Positions 8,350-18,112 of a stretch of DNA of 50,744 nucleotides are shown one piece after another. Every line of letters begins with the position of its first letter. Within the stretch, counting starts at the first letter, position 1. Position numbers and translations under genes: made by a program. Location: assembly GCA_028711345.1 (NCBI GenBank), contig JAQTSK010000007.1:1-50744 (forward strand), written 5' to 3'. The notes below the pieces were generated by a model. The model saw nothing but the letters and a program-made list of their open reading frames with translations. It ran no database searches and was not told the DNA's origin. The stretch is from Candidatus Peribacteraceae bacterium (GTDB lineage Bacteria; Patescibacteriota; Gracilibacteria; Peribacterales; Peribacteraceae).

Positions 8350-9483
8350 TCATCTGCCCACCACTCGACGAATGACGGCACAATAATCGTCCGCCGTTCG
8401 CTCCCGCAGCGTAATGAGGCGCTGTCTCTCTCCCGATCGAATCTCCACGAGGCGATAAATCTTCTTGAGAATGGCTTCCGAATCAGCGTTCTTGGCAAAT
8501 ACAGTCGGCAATCCCATGAATTCGACAGCACGCAGTCGCGAATCGGTGCCGGCAACCAATGATGGCACTCCGATGCCGGCAAGTGGAATAGCCGCATGCA
8601 AACGGCTCACGAAGGCCACCTTTGCACCTGCAATAATCTTCCCGTATTCCTCGGGAGTTGTCGGCAAGTGAACCGGCACGCCAAATCCCCGTGCCAACTC
8701 CCGTTCCTTCTCATTGTGACAAAGCATGTGGACTGCATGGTCACGTTTGAGTGTTTCGATCACCTGCTGGACCGTCGATCGCCAGACGACAGGATCAACA
8801 TGCTGCTGCCAGTCACTGTTCGCTCCCCGTTCCTGAAAATTAACAAGGATATACTGATCGCGTTTTACACCTTCAGCCACACGTTCAAAGAATGCCCCCG
8901 AAACAATTGCTGCGCAGGGAATGATCTCCGGATGAAATCCTAATTCTTCCCATAGTGTTTTCGCAAGAGTATCACGCACAGTAGAAGCAGCGAGAAAGCG
9001 ATGCTGACGAACGAAATATGCCCGATCCAGTGGATCAGTGATGATCTCAGGAACGTGCTCTAACGGATAACACGAGCCAACAGCGGCATCGATCACCGGA
9101 ACACCACGATAATGGAATGCGCCAAGCATGTGGTGAAACATCAGCTTCATCATGGGCTTGCCGGCAACCTCCGGAATGATGTTCGGTCCCCCGCAGGCAA
9201 TTGCGAGGTCAAAACTTAATCGTGAGGTCTGCGGCCACAGAAATGTGCACCACACATCTTTGCTCAGCAGCCGGATCAGCGTTCGTCTGACCGTACCCAC
9301 TGGTAAACGCATGACGAAACGTAATGGGTGAAATCGCGCGTACACATCAAAGGGATGATGCTGTTCAAAATGGACTATTTGCAAATCCGACCCGAAACAT
9401 CGGTGAAGTATTTCCTCCATGCCAATTGCCATAAACGCATGTCCGATATTGCCGATGCGATGGGAAAGAAGGGCTACACGCAT
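8350..9483 (-). CDS. Polysaccharide pyruvyl transferase family protein
   Basis: 377 residues. Features of the family are IGNIGHAFMAIGMEEIL at the N-terminus, ACGGPNIIPE (about 98), LVNFQERGA, and the CsaB/WcaK-like C-terminal part AKVAFVSRLHAAIPLAGIGVPS (about 300) with HAAIPLA. Members add ketal pyruvate to surface sugars or act as related GT-B-like transferases. It lies between the C-methyltransferase and neuB in the same direction. The exact acceptor is unknown. Confidence 0.72.
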   Translation of the reverse strand: MRVALLSHRIGNIGHAFMAIGMEEILHRCFGSDLQIVHFEQHHPFDVYARFHPLRFVMRLPVGTVRRTLIRLLSKDVWCTFLWPQTSRLSFDLAIACGGPNIIPEVAGKPMMKLMFHHMLGAFHYRGVPVIDAAVGSCYPLEHVPEIITDPLDRAYFVRQHRFLAASTVRDTLAKTLWEELGFHPEIIPCAAIVSGAFFERVAEGVKRDQYILVNFQERGANSDWQQHVDPVVWRSTVQQVIETLKRDHAVHMLCHNEKERELARGFGVPVHLPTTPEEYGKIIAGAKVAFVSRLHAAIPLAGIGVPSLVAGTDSRLRAVEFMGLPTVFAKNADSEAILKKIYRLVEIRSGERQRLITLRERTADDYCAVIRRVVGR

Positions 9484-9506
9484 GCATGCTCAGAGAAAAT
9501 AACGAG

Positions 9507-10769
9507 TCATACAACAGCTACCGCATCATTTTTCACAATGCGCGGCACGGGCAGCGGCACGATGAAATCCCCGCTGTACCCCCGCTTCTTAAGATTGATC
9601 ATGAGTTCATCCGCGATATGCCACGCAAGCAAAAGAACACTCTCCGGTTGATCGGCGTAGAGCTTGGATTCCTCAAGGACAGGAATCCCCCGTCCCGGCA
9701 TGTACTTGCCGATTTTCTTGGATCCGGAAATTTCGAGAACGCAGTCGATGATCCCGTCGTCGAGACCGACGTAGTTGACAAGCGTCGATGCACGCGACGG
9801 TGCGCTGATGGCGTAGATATGCTGTCCCTTCGTTTTCAGTTTCTTTAAAAGAGCGTACAGCTTGAGTTTCGACGCTATCACTCTGTCACGGAACGTCGGC
9901 GCCCAACTGTCGCCGTTGAGTCCCGCTTTCACTTCCAATGCAAGCAGTCGTTCGACGGAAGCGCGGACGCGGTACTTGGGCGACCGCGAAGCGTACACGC
10001 GAACGGAACCGCCGTGGGTGGGGATACGCTTCACATGGAAGATGTGGAATCCGTGCAATTCGAGCAAATACTTGAGACTGTGAAGGGAGTAATAGCGCAG
10101 GTGCTCGTGATAGATGGTGTCGTACTGCACCGTCTTCACGAGATCCAGCAGGTAATGGGATTCCGAAATGAAGACGCCGTCGTCCGTCAGAATGGACCCG
10201 ATGGCCTCGACGATGCCGTTGATGTCGGGAATATGTGCGAAGACGTTGGCAGCGGTGACCAGTCTTGCTTTCCCCTTTTCCGCCGAAATACGTACGGCAC
10301 TGTCTTTCCCGAAGAATGTCATCCACGTCTCCACGCCGTCCGCCAGCGCGAGGTTGGACGTCAGAGACGGTTCGATCCCGAGGACGCGATGTCCGCCAGT
10401 CAGGAAATTTTTGAGGAGCGTACCGTCGTTGGACCCGATGTCGACGACAAGGTCCTGTGCCGTGAGCTTGAGCATCGGCTGCGCCTCTCGATAGAGCTCC
10501 GCGAAATTTTCGCGGAGGATGCGCGTTGTTCCGCTGGTGTAGGGATAATCGGGGGGGAACAGAACGGCAGGATCAGCCGCAAACCCGAGCTGGACCAAGT
10601 GACAGACCGGACATTGCAGGAGCTCGGCGGGAAACCACGATTCAAGGTCATGCGGAGCGCCGATAGGGCGCATGGTGTTGACCGGAGGCAGGTATCCGAG
10701 GAAGAGCACCTGCGCAAGCGGGGAATGTCCGCAGATCTGGCATGCGGTGACGGGACCGTTCGTAGACAT
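9507..10769 (-). CDS. Zinc-binding sugar C-methyltransferase (TylCIII/NovU/CloU type)
   Basis: 420 residues. N-terminal zinc-binding cysteines CQICG (about 10-14) and CPVC (about 53-56) are followed by a class I SAM domain (LVVDIGSNDGTLLKNF, GIEPS). The segment YHEHLRYYSLHSL is the His/Glu-rich active-site region typical of TylC3-type enzymes, and a C-terminal Rossmann-like domain follows (YAISAPSRASTLVNYVGL). These enzymes methylate carbon 3 of nucleotide-bound 4-keto-deoxy sugars. It is 6 bp downstream of the epimerase gene. With gmd and a ColD-like dehydratase elsewhere in the window, a branched deoxysugar is conceivable. Confidence 0.85.
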   Translation of the reverse strand: MSTNGPVTACQICGHSPLAQVLFLGYLPPVNTMRPIGAPHDLESWFPAELLQCPVCHLVQLGFAADPAVLFPPDYPYTSGTTRILRENFAELYREAQPMLKLTAQDLVVDIGSNDGTLLKNFLTGGHRVLGIEPSLTSNLALADGVETWMTFFGKDSAVRISAEKGKARLVTAANVFAHIPDINGIVEAIGSILTDDGVFISESHYLLDLVKTVQYDTIYHEHLRYYSLHSLKYLLELHGFHIFHVKRIPTHGGSVRVYASRSPKYRVRASVERLLALEVKAGLNGDSWAPTFRDRVIASKLKLYALLKKLKTKGQHIYAISAPSRASTLVNYVGLDDGIIDCVLEISGSKKIGKYMPGRGIPVLEESKLYADQPESVLLLAWHIADELMINLKKRGYSGDFIVPLPVPRIVKNDAVAVV

Positions 10770-10775
10770 AGGCGA

Positions 10776-11777
10776 TCAGGAAAGGAAGAGGTCGGCGCGG
10801 ATTGTACCAGATCGCGTCGGTCGGGGGTGGGAAACGTACCACTCGATCGTCGGACGCAAGCCGGCTTCCAGTGTTGTCTTCGGACAAAACCCGAGCGCCT
10901 TGAGCTTACGAGTATCAGGGCAACGCCGCAGCGTACCGCCTTCCATGGCCGCACCTTGAACGATGCGGATATTTCTGCCCATGCACGCGGCAACCGTTGT
11001 CACCAAGGAAGCGATCGCCACCTCGTCCATCGTTCCAATGTTGTAAATGTTCATGTGACTGCCTTTGCCATACATCAAGAGGAGACCGTCGACGAAGTCA
11101 TCGATGAAGATGAACGCACGCGTCTGCAGACCGTCGCCCTGAATGGGGAAGTCCATACGGTCCGAGGCGGCAGCCATCGATTGCAACCGACAGATGAACT
11201 GCGGAATGACGTGTTCGTAGCCCATCGCCGGACCGTAGACGTTGTGCGGACGGAAAACGAGGACGCGATCAAAGTGCTCCCGCCCGTAATTGAGCGCCAT
11301 CAGCTCGCTGATAATCTTGCCGCCGCCGTACGAGTATCGGGGATTGAGAGGATCCGGAACAGACAGTGGCGTCTCCTCATCCGTGGGGACGGATGGCGGC
11401 GTCTGGTACACCTCGGAACTGGAGGCGAGGATGAGCTCGGGGACACCTTCCTGAATGGCGCCGTTGAGCACGTTCGTCATCCCCTTCACGCCGACATCCA
11501 GCACGTAGGCGGGATAGCGGTAGAAGAATTCCGTCCCATTCACGAACGCGAGGTGCCACACGCACCCGATGTCCTTCATGGCGCGACGTACGGCGACGGG
11601 ATCGCGGATGTCTCCTTCGACGATCTCGACGTCCTTCGCACACGCACCCAGACGCTCGGCCGAGCCGCGGGAAGAATTGTCGAACGAGCGAACAGCGTGA
11701 CCGTCCCGCACCAGCCTCCGTACCAGCGCGGAGCCGATGAAACCGAGACCGCCGGTGACGAGGTGCTTCGTGGACAT
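10776..11777 (-). CDS. NAD-dependent nucleotide-sugar epimerase/dehydratase (extended SDR)
   Basis: 333 residues. The Rossmann motif TGGLGFIGSALVRRL is at the N-terminus. The catalytic triad is Ser in LASSSEVYQ and Tyr/Lys in YSYGGGKIISE (YGGGK fits YxxxK). FRPHNVYGP is the usual substrate-side block. It resembles UDP-glucose 4-epimerase-type enzymes but the substrate cannot be fixed. A GC-poor 169-bp spacer lies upstream, so it is probably the first gene of the transcription unit running down to 411. TTTAAT lies 5 nt before the ATG and may be a -10 box. Confidence 0.78.
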   Translation of the reverse strand: MSTKHLVTGGLGFIGSALVRRLVRDGHAVRSFDNSSRGSAERLGACAKDVEIVEGDIRDPVAVRRAMKDIGCVWHLAFVNGTEFFYRYPAYVLDVGVKGMTNVLNGAIQEGVPELILASSSEVYQTPPSVPTDEETPLSVPDPLNPRYSYGGGKIISELMALNYGREHFDRVLVFRPHNVYGPAMGYEHVIPQFICRLQSMAAASDRMDFPIQGDGLQTRAFIFIDDFVDGLLLMYGKGSHMNIYNIGTMDEVAIASLVTTVAACMGRNIRIVQGAAMEGGTLRRCPDTRKLKALGFCPKTTLEAGLRPTIEWYVSHPRPTRSGTIRADLFLS

Positions 11778-11946
11778 GAAGAATTAAAATCGGAACAGGA
11801 ACATCCTATCATGCAAAACTGTTATTAAAACATTTTCAATTCTCCTCGAGAATAACGGAACTGAATGCCGCGAAGCGTTTACTAAAAACCAAAAGTAGCA
11901 GTATCTTTTTTCGGGACTGTTATAACATTGAAAACGCGAAGTGGTA
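11778..11946. promoter_or_regulatory. AT-rich intergenic region, probable promoter region
   Basis: 169 bp clearly richer in A+T than the flanking genes, lying between two minus-strand genes. It should hold the 3' end of the upstream unit and the promoter of the unit beginning at 11777. No strong T-tailed hairpin was found. I assign no exact -35 element. Confidence 0.4.
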
Positions 11947-13254
11947 TCAGCTTCGTGTCATCCCTGCCGCTCTCATCAATTCTCCGGAGAGTTTTTCCGC
12001 GATACGCTGAGGCGTGAAGAAGCGTTCGTACGTCCGCCGCCCGCCCTCCCGTATGCGGCGATTGAGATCAGGATCGGTGACCGCACGAACGATCAGCTCC
12101 GCCACCTCTCTGCCCGTCGAGCCGATGAGCGCATTCTCCCCGTGGACGATCTCCGGAATCGCGAGCGTGCTCCGCGCATGGGCGACCAGGCAGAGACTTT
12201 GGCTCCACGCAATGATATGTCGAGTGTACGCAGCAATGTACGAACCGACGTTATTGAACATGCAGAAAGCATCTGCCCCTGCGAATTCCGCATCCAAATC
12301 CTTGACGAAGCCGCGAAGGACAACGCTTGGCTGCTGCAAAAGCGGACGCAAGGATAGAGGAGCTTCCCCCGCTCCGATGATGTGCACCTGATAGGACTTT
12401 CCACCGAATAAGCCCGAAAGGTGCGGAAGTACTTCTTTCAAGAGAAACCGCAAACCATAGGCTGTCCCAGTCCTCGCAAGATGGCCGACGTGACCGATGA
12501 TTTTGTACGGAGGCTCCGGAACACGAGAAGATGTGCGGCTTCCGTCGGCAATCCATGTATTTCCGACATACGATGAATGCCGATGCCCGTGCTGTGCGTA
12601 AATATCGACATTGGCCGCCGTCACATTCGCAATCACATCCACACGATTCATCAGCTGATGATGTGTCCGGACAAATAACCAAAGCCTCAGACGTTGATTG
12701 AGTCTGTGAAAAAATGACAGAACATCGCGATGTTTCTCAGAAAAAAAGAGTCTCCCATCGAGAAAGTGTGCAATTTTTGGTTGATAGTCAATATCGCCCT
12801 GGTAGGAAACGCGGGGTATGCGCAAGCCATCGGTGGCCGCAACACCTCGAGGAGACCAAATTGTGAGAATGGCATCCGCGCGAGAGTGTTTAGATCGTTC
12901 ATGCAACACCCCTGAAAGCCTGACACTCGGATAGAAATGACGCAAACAAGCTGTCGGACTGAAAAGAAGGCGCAAATAGTACAATCGATGTCTGACGCGC
13001 CTGAAGTGTGTTCCGAGAAACAACGGAGGAAGAACATGTATACCGAATTCGTGGAGAGCCTGTATTTCTGCACATTCAGCAGGGGTTAGCTCCCCTTCCT
13101 TTCGGCTCTCCGGCAAAATACACTGATACGTGACATCATTACCCAATTTCTGCAACTCCCGAAGAAGCAGAAACAGAACAACATTCACGGCAGTGACTGC
13201 CGGATCACAATCCGATCGGAAAGGCACATCATCTGCAACAACGAAAATCCTCAT
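11947..13254 (-). CDS. GT4-type glycosyltransferase
   Basis: 435 residues from ATG 13254. A GT-B fold is suggested by the N-terminal IFVVADDVPFRSDCDPAV and a C-terminal donor domain with IIGHVGHLARTGTAYGLRFLL, VHIIGAGEAP, VVLRGFVKDLDAEFAGADAFC and a late IVHGENALIGS block. The last gives the E-x(n)-N pattern of retaining GT4 enzymes. It overlaps the dehydrogenase stop by ATGA (13251-13254), so it is translationally coupled to it. The acceptor is unknown. Confidence 0.75.
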   Translation of the reverse strand: MRIFVVADDVPFRSDCDPAVTAVNVVLFLLLRELQKLGNDVTYQCILPESRKEGELTPAECAEIQALHEFGIHVLPPLFLGTHFRRVRHRLYYLRLLFSPTACLRHFYPSVRLSGVLHERSKHSRADAILTIWSPRGVAATDGLRIPRVSYQGDIDYQPKIAHFLDGRLFFSEKHRDVLSFFHRLNQRLRLWLFVRTHHQLMNRVDVIANVTAANVDIYAQHGHRHSSYVGNTWIADGSRTSSRVPEPPYKIIGHVGHLARTGTAYGLRFLLKEVLPHLSGLFGGKSYQVHIIGAGEAPLSLRPLLQQPSVVLRGFVKDLDAEFAGADAFCMFNNVGSYIAAYTRHIIAWSQSLCLVAHARSTLAIPEIVHGENALIGSTGREVAELIVRAVTDPDLNRRIREGGRRTYERFFTPQRIAEKLSGELMRAAGMTRS

Positions 13255-14456
13255 GCTGCGTGTGGCGGTAACACATTCCACAGATCGACGACCTTCTTCT
13301 CCTTCGGAATAACGAGGCTTTTGTAGGCGGAATGCGGCACGCCGATGATGATGATCTCGGCTTTGTTCACGGCATCCGCGGCAGGAATCAGTTCCGGACG
13401 CTTGGCGAACTCATCGGAGGTGAGAACCGTGGCGCCGTGGAACCGCAGGAACTTCGCCACCTTGAAGGAGAGGGAATCGCGGACGTCGTCGATGTTCCCC
13501 TTGAACGCCATGCCGAGGATGGCAACGGTCTTCCCGTGGATGCTTCCACCCGTCTCGCGGAGCAGATGATCGATCACGAATGCCGGCAATCCTTCGTTGA
13601 TCATCATGGCTGCATGACCGATGAAGAACTGGTTTCGGAACGCCGCAGAGAGCTGCATGGTGTCCTTGAGCAGACAGGGACCGGCGGCGAATCCGGGTCC
13701 CGGAATATCCCCGCGCTTGTAATGATGCGTCATCGCGTGGTGAATCCGTTGGTAATCGAGTCCGTGGTCTCTCGCCATCATGTAGAACTGGTTACCGACA
13801 GCGAACTGGATGTACCGCCACGAATTGAGAAATAATTTGGTGAACTCCGCTTCCTCCATGGTGGTCTCGATGGTCTCCACCTTGAGCCGGCCGAACAGTT
13901 CCTGCGCGATCGCGACGGCCTTCGGCGATGAGCCGGAGATGATCTGCGGCAGCGTCCGGAGCTCTTGGATGGCGTATCCCTGCACGATCCGCTCGGGACA
14001 GAACGCCAGTTCGACCGGGCACCCGTGATCCCGGAAGAAGTCCACGAGTGCCTGCGACGTGCCGGGGAACACCGTGCTCCGGAGCACCAGACACTGATCG
14101 GCTGTCAGAAACGGGAAGATGCTCTCCGCGAGCTTGAACAGAGGGCTGGTCTTGGGACTCAGGTACTCATCCACCGGCGTGCCGATAGTGACGAGAACGA
14201 TCTTCGACTGTCGGCAGACCTCGAGAGAATCGGCAACGGTGAGGTTCTTCCCGATCACCTTCCTAAGAATCGGATCCGCTCCGTACTCGATGAACGGCAT
14301 GACGCCGGCTTCGATCCCGGCCCGCTTGGACGTGTCCAGATCGTAGAGAGCAACCTTGAGGCCGCAATCGGCAAATACGATGCCCAGGGGGAGTCCGACA
14401 TGTCCGAACCCGCCGATGATGGTGACGTCGTAGAGGTGTGAGGATGCCATAGACAT
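13251..14456 (-). CDS. Nucleotide-sugar 6-dehydrogenase (WbpA/WecC/UDP-Glc DH family)
   Basis: 401 residues. An N-terminal NAD domain (VTIIGGFGHVGLPLGIVFAD), a middle domain (ETTMEEAEFTKLFLNSWRY) and the catalytic block GPGFAAGPCLLKD with the nucleophile Cys near residue 260 are present. A C-terminal UDP-binding domain follows (VAILGMAFKGNIDDVRDS). It oxidises C6 of a UDP-sugar to the uronate. Its block structure is that of the UDP-GlcNAc/ManNAc group, but substrate choice is not certain. TATAGT lies 4 nt before ATG 14456 (10 nt before ATG 14450), so the true start may be 14450. It could supply UDP-GlcNAcA to the ManNAc3NAcA route encoded near 31-36 kb and 22 kb. Confidence 0.82.
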   Translation of the reverse strand: MSMASSHLYDVTIIGGFGHVGLPLGIVFADCGLKVALYDLDTSKRAGIEAGVMPFIEYGADPILRKVIGKNLTVADSLEVCRQSKIVLVTIGTPVDEYLSPKTSPLFKLAESIFPFLTADQCLVLRSTVFPGTSQALVDFFRDHGCPVELAFCPERIVQGYAIQELRTLPQIISGSSPKAVAIAQELFGRLKVETIETTMEEAEFTKLFLNSWRYIQFAVGNQFYMMARDHGLDYQRIHHAMTHHYKRGDIPGPGFAAGPCLLKDTMQLSAAFRNQFFIGHAAMMINEGLPAFVIDHLLRETGGSIHGKTVAILGMAFKGNIDDVRDSLSFKVAKFLRFHGATVLTSDEFAKRPELIPAADAVNKAEIIIIGVPHSAYKSLVIPKEKKVVDLWNVLPPHAA

Positions 14457-14461
14457 GCCGA

Positions 14462-15559
14462 CTATAGCACAGAATCGCCGACCTCCACCGACTGTCCGTC
14501 ACGCGCGGATAGCTCCGCAACATCCAGAAGAAAGCGGGTACGGAGCCCGGCCACGAATGAGGGCTCGAAATTGTGCGTACTGTTCCGGATCGACTGAACA
14601 AATCGTTCTGCGAGTGCAGCCGTGTGGGAAATGCGTCCATCCGTCCCCGGAGGGACGATGATCCCTTTCGGAAGCGGAAGATCTTCATATGATGCTTTAC
14701 CGTTCTTTCGTATGGAACATCTATACCCGACACCGAAATTCTCAATGGTGTCGGTACCGACACGCATGGACCCAAAGCTGCCGTGCACTTCGATCCAGTG
14801 CCCTTTCCCTTCGGTCGCCACCTGTGACGCGGATAGGACGACCGGGCAACTCGATGTAAGTTCCAGAAGCATGCGACAGTGATCAGGGGCTGTGACGGAT
14901 CTCCGAACACCTGCACTATCCATGCGGTGAGTGATGCTGATACCAAGGTCTGCCTGCAAGCGCCTCACCGATCCGAAGACCCACTCGATAGTATCGAGAA
15001 GGTGGACAATCAACGCGGTGAGCACGCCACCGCCGCGGTCAAGGTCGCACTGCCATCCCCACAACCGGCTGGGATCGGCCCATCCTCCCGTCATCCAGTG
15101 GACATCGATCCGCTGCAGCGTCCCGCAGACACCGTCATCGATCTGCTGTTTGAGTTCCTGGAAAGCGATCAACTCGCGGCACTCGAAATTCACCGCGTGG
15201 GCAATCCCTGCATGCTTGGCTGCATTGAGCAATTGCGCCGCTTCGGTCCGGTTCCCTCCCAGCGGCTTCTCGGCGAAGACATGCTTCCCCGCACGGACTG
15301 CCGCTTCAATAATCGCGGCTTCCTCGGCGGGAGGAACGGCGACCGTCACGATATCGATGTCCGGGCAACGGATGAGATCGTCGATGCTCGCAAATGCGCG
15401 CAGCGACGAATCCCGTCCGGCGATGGAGAGTGCACGCTCCGGCGTCCGTGACGCGATGCCGACGACAACGGCGTCCGGTAGCATCCGGAACGCGGGAACG
15501 TGGACACGCGCGCCGAATCCGGAACCGATCACGCCGATACCGATCGGTTTGTTCATCAT
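14462..15559 (-). CDS. Gfo/Idh/MocA family oxidoreductase
   Basis: 365 residues from ATG 15559 (a second ATG follows directly). The Rossmann start IGVIGSGFGARVHVPAF, the EKPLGGN motif (about 96) and the central block HWMTGGWADPSRLWGW define the family. The tail is the usual beta-sheet domain. It is a second, divergent member besides the WlbA-like protein at 31032, so it likely acts on another sugar. It sits between the ABC exporter and the 6-dehydrogenase, 5 bp from each. Longer open frames upstream run antisense to nothing and overlap the exporter, so they were discarded. Confidence 0.8.
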   Translation of the reverse strand: MMNKPIGIGVIGSGFGARVHVPAFRMLPDAVVVGIASRTPERALSIAGRDSSLRAFASIDDLIRCPDIDIVTVAVPPAEEAAIIEAAVRAGKHVFAEKPLGGNRTEAAQLLNAAKHAGIAHAVNFECRELIAFQELKQQIDDGVCGTLQRIDVHWMTGGWADPSRLWGWQCDLDRGGGVLTALIVHLLDTIEWVFGSVRRLQADLGISITHRMDSAGVRRSVTAPDHCRMLLELTSSCPVVLSASQVATEGKGHWIEVHGSFGSMRVGTDTIENFGVGYRCSIRKNGKASYEDLPLPKGIIVPPGTDGRISHTAALAERFVQSIRNSTHNFEPSFVAGLRTRFLLDVAELSARDGQSVEVGDSVL

Positions 15560-15563
15560 GTGA

Positions 15564-17378
15564 TCACGCGAATTTCTGCTCCTCCCAGTAAGAATGGAAG
15601 AGTCCCTTGCGCTGCAGAAGCTCCTCCAGCGTCCCCTCTTCATGGCACCGTCCGTCCTCGATGACCACGATCTTGCCGGCATTGCGGATGGTGGACAAAC
15701 GATGAGCGACGACGATCGCCGTCTTACCCCGGATCGCCTCGTTGATCGCCTCCTGAACGAGCTTCTCCGTGATGGAATCCAGCGAGCTCGTCGCCTCATC
15801 CAGAATGAGAATATCCGTATTCCGCAGCAGTGCGCGAGCAATGGAAACCCGCTGCTTCTCTCCGCCGGACAGTTGCACGCCGCGGTCTCCGATGAGCGTG
15901 GACAGTCCGTTCGGCAGGCCACGGACGTACGTCTCCAGTCGTGCCCTGGCAACGGCATCGTTGAGACGCGACTCGGAAACGTCACTCAGTCCGTAGGTGA
16001 TATTGGCGCGGAGCGTATCGTTTAAAAGCAGTGTGTCCTGACTGACGACCGCCATGTGTGATCTGAGCGATGAGGAGGTAAAGGTGCGGATGTCGATACC
16101 GTCGAGGAAGATCGACTCCGGAGGACAGTCGTAGAGACGCAGGAGGAGACTGACAATCGTGGTTTTTCCGGTACCGGTCGGACCGACGAGTGCCGTGACG
16201 CAGTTCTTGGTGACGGAAAACGATAGGTTCCGGAGAATATGACGACTTTCGCCGTACGAAAATGTGAGATCACGGAATTCGATGGTACGCAGCAAACCCG
16301 GAAACGTCTTTCTCCCGTCCGGAACGATGTGCTTCCCCGCGGAATCGAAGACGGAAGCAACCTCCTGCACCGGACCGCTGGCATTGGCGAGATTACTCTG
16401 AAACCCGGTAATGACGCCGAACTTGTTCGACGAATTCAGAACGAGGTAAAAGTACACGAGGAATGACGGTGCAGTCGTCTGCCCTTCGCGGACCAGAAGG
16501 AACAGCATGCCGGAGAGCAGCAGGAGTGCCGAGAAGAGAGTGATGAGTTCCTGCAGAGGACCGATGAGCTGCTTGTACACGTTCGTGCGGTGCTCCAGCC
16601 GTGCACGGTGATCGCTGATGTCCGTGTAGCGCCGACGTTCGATATCTTCGGTGTTGAAGCTCTTCACGAGGGGGATGGTGGAAAGAATCTCCACCACCTT
16701 TTTCCCCAGTTGGCTGACGCTTTGGGCACTCTGCCGCGAGAGGCTGCGGATGACTCGAATCATCGACTGCACGCCGAAATGCAGAAGGAAGAAGACCGGA
16801 ACGGCGACCAGTGTCAGCTTCCACGAGATCAGGCACATGACCACGACGTAGGCGACGAGGGAGAAAAACGTCTGGATGAAACGATCGACGTTAAGTAATG
16901 GCTGCAACGCCTCGGTGGTGAACTGCGAGAGGACGATGCTGTGGTGTCCCACGCTGGTCCGGTCGAAGAAGAGCTTGCCGAAACCGAGGTAAGCCGAGAA
17001 CACCTGCTTGCGCAGATGGTGGACGGTACGGGTCCCGAGATACGACATGGTGAGCGATGCCGAGTACCGAAGCACGTTCTTGACAACGATGACGACGACG
17101 AAGAGCGACAGGAGGACGAGAAACAGCATTTTGTCGCTGCCGCTCACGCTCTCCGGCAACATCCCGATGATGCGCCCGATGCCGGTGATCTCTTTGATGA
17201 AGCTAAAATCTTTGGCGAGGAACCCCCCGAGCATAGGGATCAGGAGACTCATTCCGACCCCTTCGAATGCGGCGGCGGCGATGGAGAGGACGATCGGAAT
17301 AATGAAGTACGCCGGATTGATGTGGATCTTCTTGAGGAGCGAGAGAATACGGCCGGTCGTTGAGAGTTCGCTCCGCAT
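15564..17378 (-). CDS. ABC exporter, fused membrane and ATPase domains (MsbA/PglK-like)
   Basis: 604 residues. Hydrophobic segments around 21-45 and 80-110 and further helices form a six-span exporter domain. The ATPase domain has Walker A GPTGTGKTT (about 398-406), the Q-loop VVSQDTLLLN, signature LSGGEKQR (about 503), Walker B ILILDEATSSLD (about 523) and the switch His in VAHRLS. Within a polysaccharide locus it is a candidate flippase/exporter for lipid-linked oligosaccharide. ATG 17378 was chosen since the longer frame adds 60 residues antisense to the next gene. It is divergent from the methyltransferase at 17430. Confidence 0.88.
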   Translation of the reverse strand: MRSELSTTGRILSLLKKIHINPAYFIIPIVLSIAAAAFEGVGMSLLIPMLGGFLAKDFSFIKEITGIGRIIGMLPESVSGSDKMLFLVLLSLFVVVIVVKNVLRYSASLTMSYLGTRTVHHLRKQVFSAYLGFGKLFFDRTSVGHHSIVLSQFTTEALQPLLNVDRFIQTFFSLVAYVVVMCLISWKLTLVAVPVFFLLHFGVQSMIRVIRSLSRQSAQSVSQLGKKVVEILSTIPLVKSFNTEDIERRRYTDISDHRARLEHRTNVYKQLIGPLQELITLFSALLLLSGMLFLLVREGQTTAPSFLVYFYLVLNSSNKFGVITGFQSNLANASGPVQEVASVFDSAGKHIVPDGRKTFPGLLRTIEFRDLTFSYGESRHILRNLSFSVTKNCVTALVGPTGTGKTTIVSLLLRLYDCPPESIFLDGIDIRTFTSSSLRSHMAVVSQDTLLLNDTLRANITYGLSDVSESRLNDAVARARLETYVRGLPNGLSTLIGDRGVQLSGGEKQRVSIARALLRNTDILILDEATSSLDSITEKLVQEAINEAIRGKTAIVVAHRLSTIRNAGKIVVIEDGRCHEEGTLEELLQRKGLFHSYWEEQKFA

Positions 17379-17417
17379 GCGCGGATAGCTTGTCTGTTTC
17401 AGGGAACGAAAACAAGG

Positions 17418-17429
17418 TACGATCGCGTC
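17418..17429 (+). promoter_or_regulatory. -10-like hexamer with leaderless spacing
   Basis: TACGAT at 17418-17423, then 6 nt, then ATG 17430. Transcription would start at or next to the A of the ATG. No convincing -35 was found. It is part of a window-wide pattern. Confidence 0.5.
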
Positions 17430-18080
17430 ATGATCGTCACGCAACCGGACCGGTACATTCTGCAGGAGCAAATGAGCCGGTATGCCCCGGAACTCTCCGG
17501 CGACCTGCTGGACATCGGGTGCGGCGGATGCAGACGGTACGCAGGATACTTCCGGCATGTCAAAACGTACCGCACACTGGACGCCAATGCCGCGTGGAAA
17601 CCGGACATCGTCGGATCAGCCGAGCATATTCCGCTGCCGGACAACTCCGTCGATGCGGTGCTGTCGACGCAGGTCTTCGAGCACCTGCCGCACCCGCAGG
17701 TTGCTATCGCAGAAGTGTTCCGCGTCCTCAAGCACGGCGGCCGCTGCCTGCTCACCGTCCCCCAGACCAACGAACTGCACGAGGAACCGCACGACTACTT
17801 CCGCTACACGAAGTACGGCTTACGGACGCTCTTCACCGACGCCGGCTTCCGCGTGGACGTCATGGAGCAACGGGGCAAGTATCACAGCATGCTGATGCAG
17901 ATCCGCATCCGTCATTTCATCAACACGTGGAAGCCCTACGAACGGCGATGGGCGATGTGGATCCTCTGTCCGCTGAGCCTGATCCTGACGAAGTACGCCC
18001 TCTGGCGCGACAACCGGACGACGAGTCCCGCAGCCGCTCTCCATACCATCGGCTGGTGCGTACTGGCGACGAAGCCGTGA
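17430..18080 (+). CDS. Class I SAM-dependent methyltransferase (Methyltransf_11-like)
   Basis: 216 residues. SAM motifs are DLLDIGCGGCRRYAG (about 25-40), TLDAN, AEHIPLPDNSVDAVLSTQVFEHL (about 64-86) and VLKHGGRCLLTVPQ. The region after residue 110 (HEEPHDYFRYTKYGL) is typical of small SAM enzymes in surface-sugar and quinone pathways. A C-terminal hydrophobic stretch (about 172-186) may touch the membrane. It is divergent from the ABC exporter, with 51 bp between the two starts. The methyl acceptor is unknown. Confidence 0.75.
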   Translation: MIVTQPDRYILQEQMSRYAPELSGDLLDIGCGGCRRYAGYFRHVKTYRTLDANAAWKPDIVGSAEHIPLPDNSVDAVLSTQVFEHLPHPQVAIAEVFRVLKHGGRCLLTVPQTNELHEEPHDYFRYTKYGLRTLFTDAGFRVDVMEQRGKYHSMLMQIRIRHFINTWKPYERRWAMWILCPLSLILTKYALWRDNRTTSPAAALHTIGWCVLATKP

Positions 18081-18112
18081 CGGAATGTTCTCGGATGTTG
18101 ATGGAATGAAGA

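Noticed and set aside
10014-11828. Plus-strand open frame of 604 codons
   Set aside because: It runs antisense to the C-methyltransferase and epimerase genes, which have clear motifs. Its charged, repetitive composition is that of a GC-rich shadow frame.
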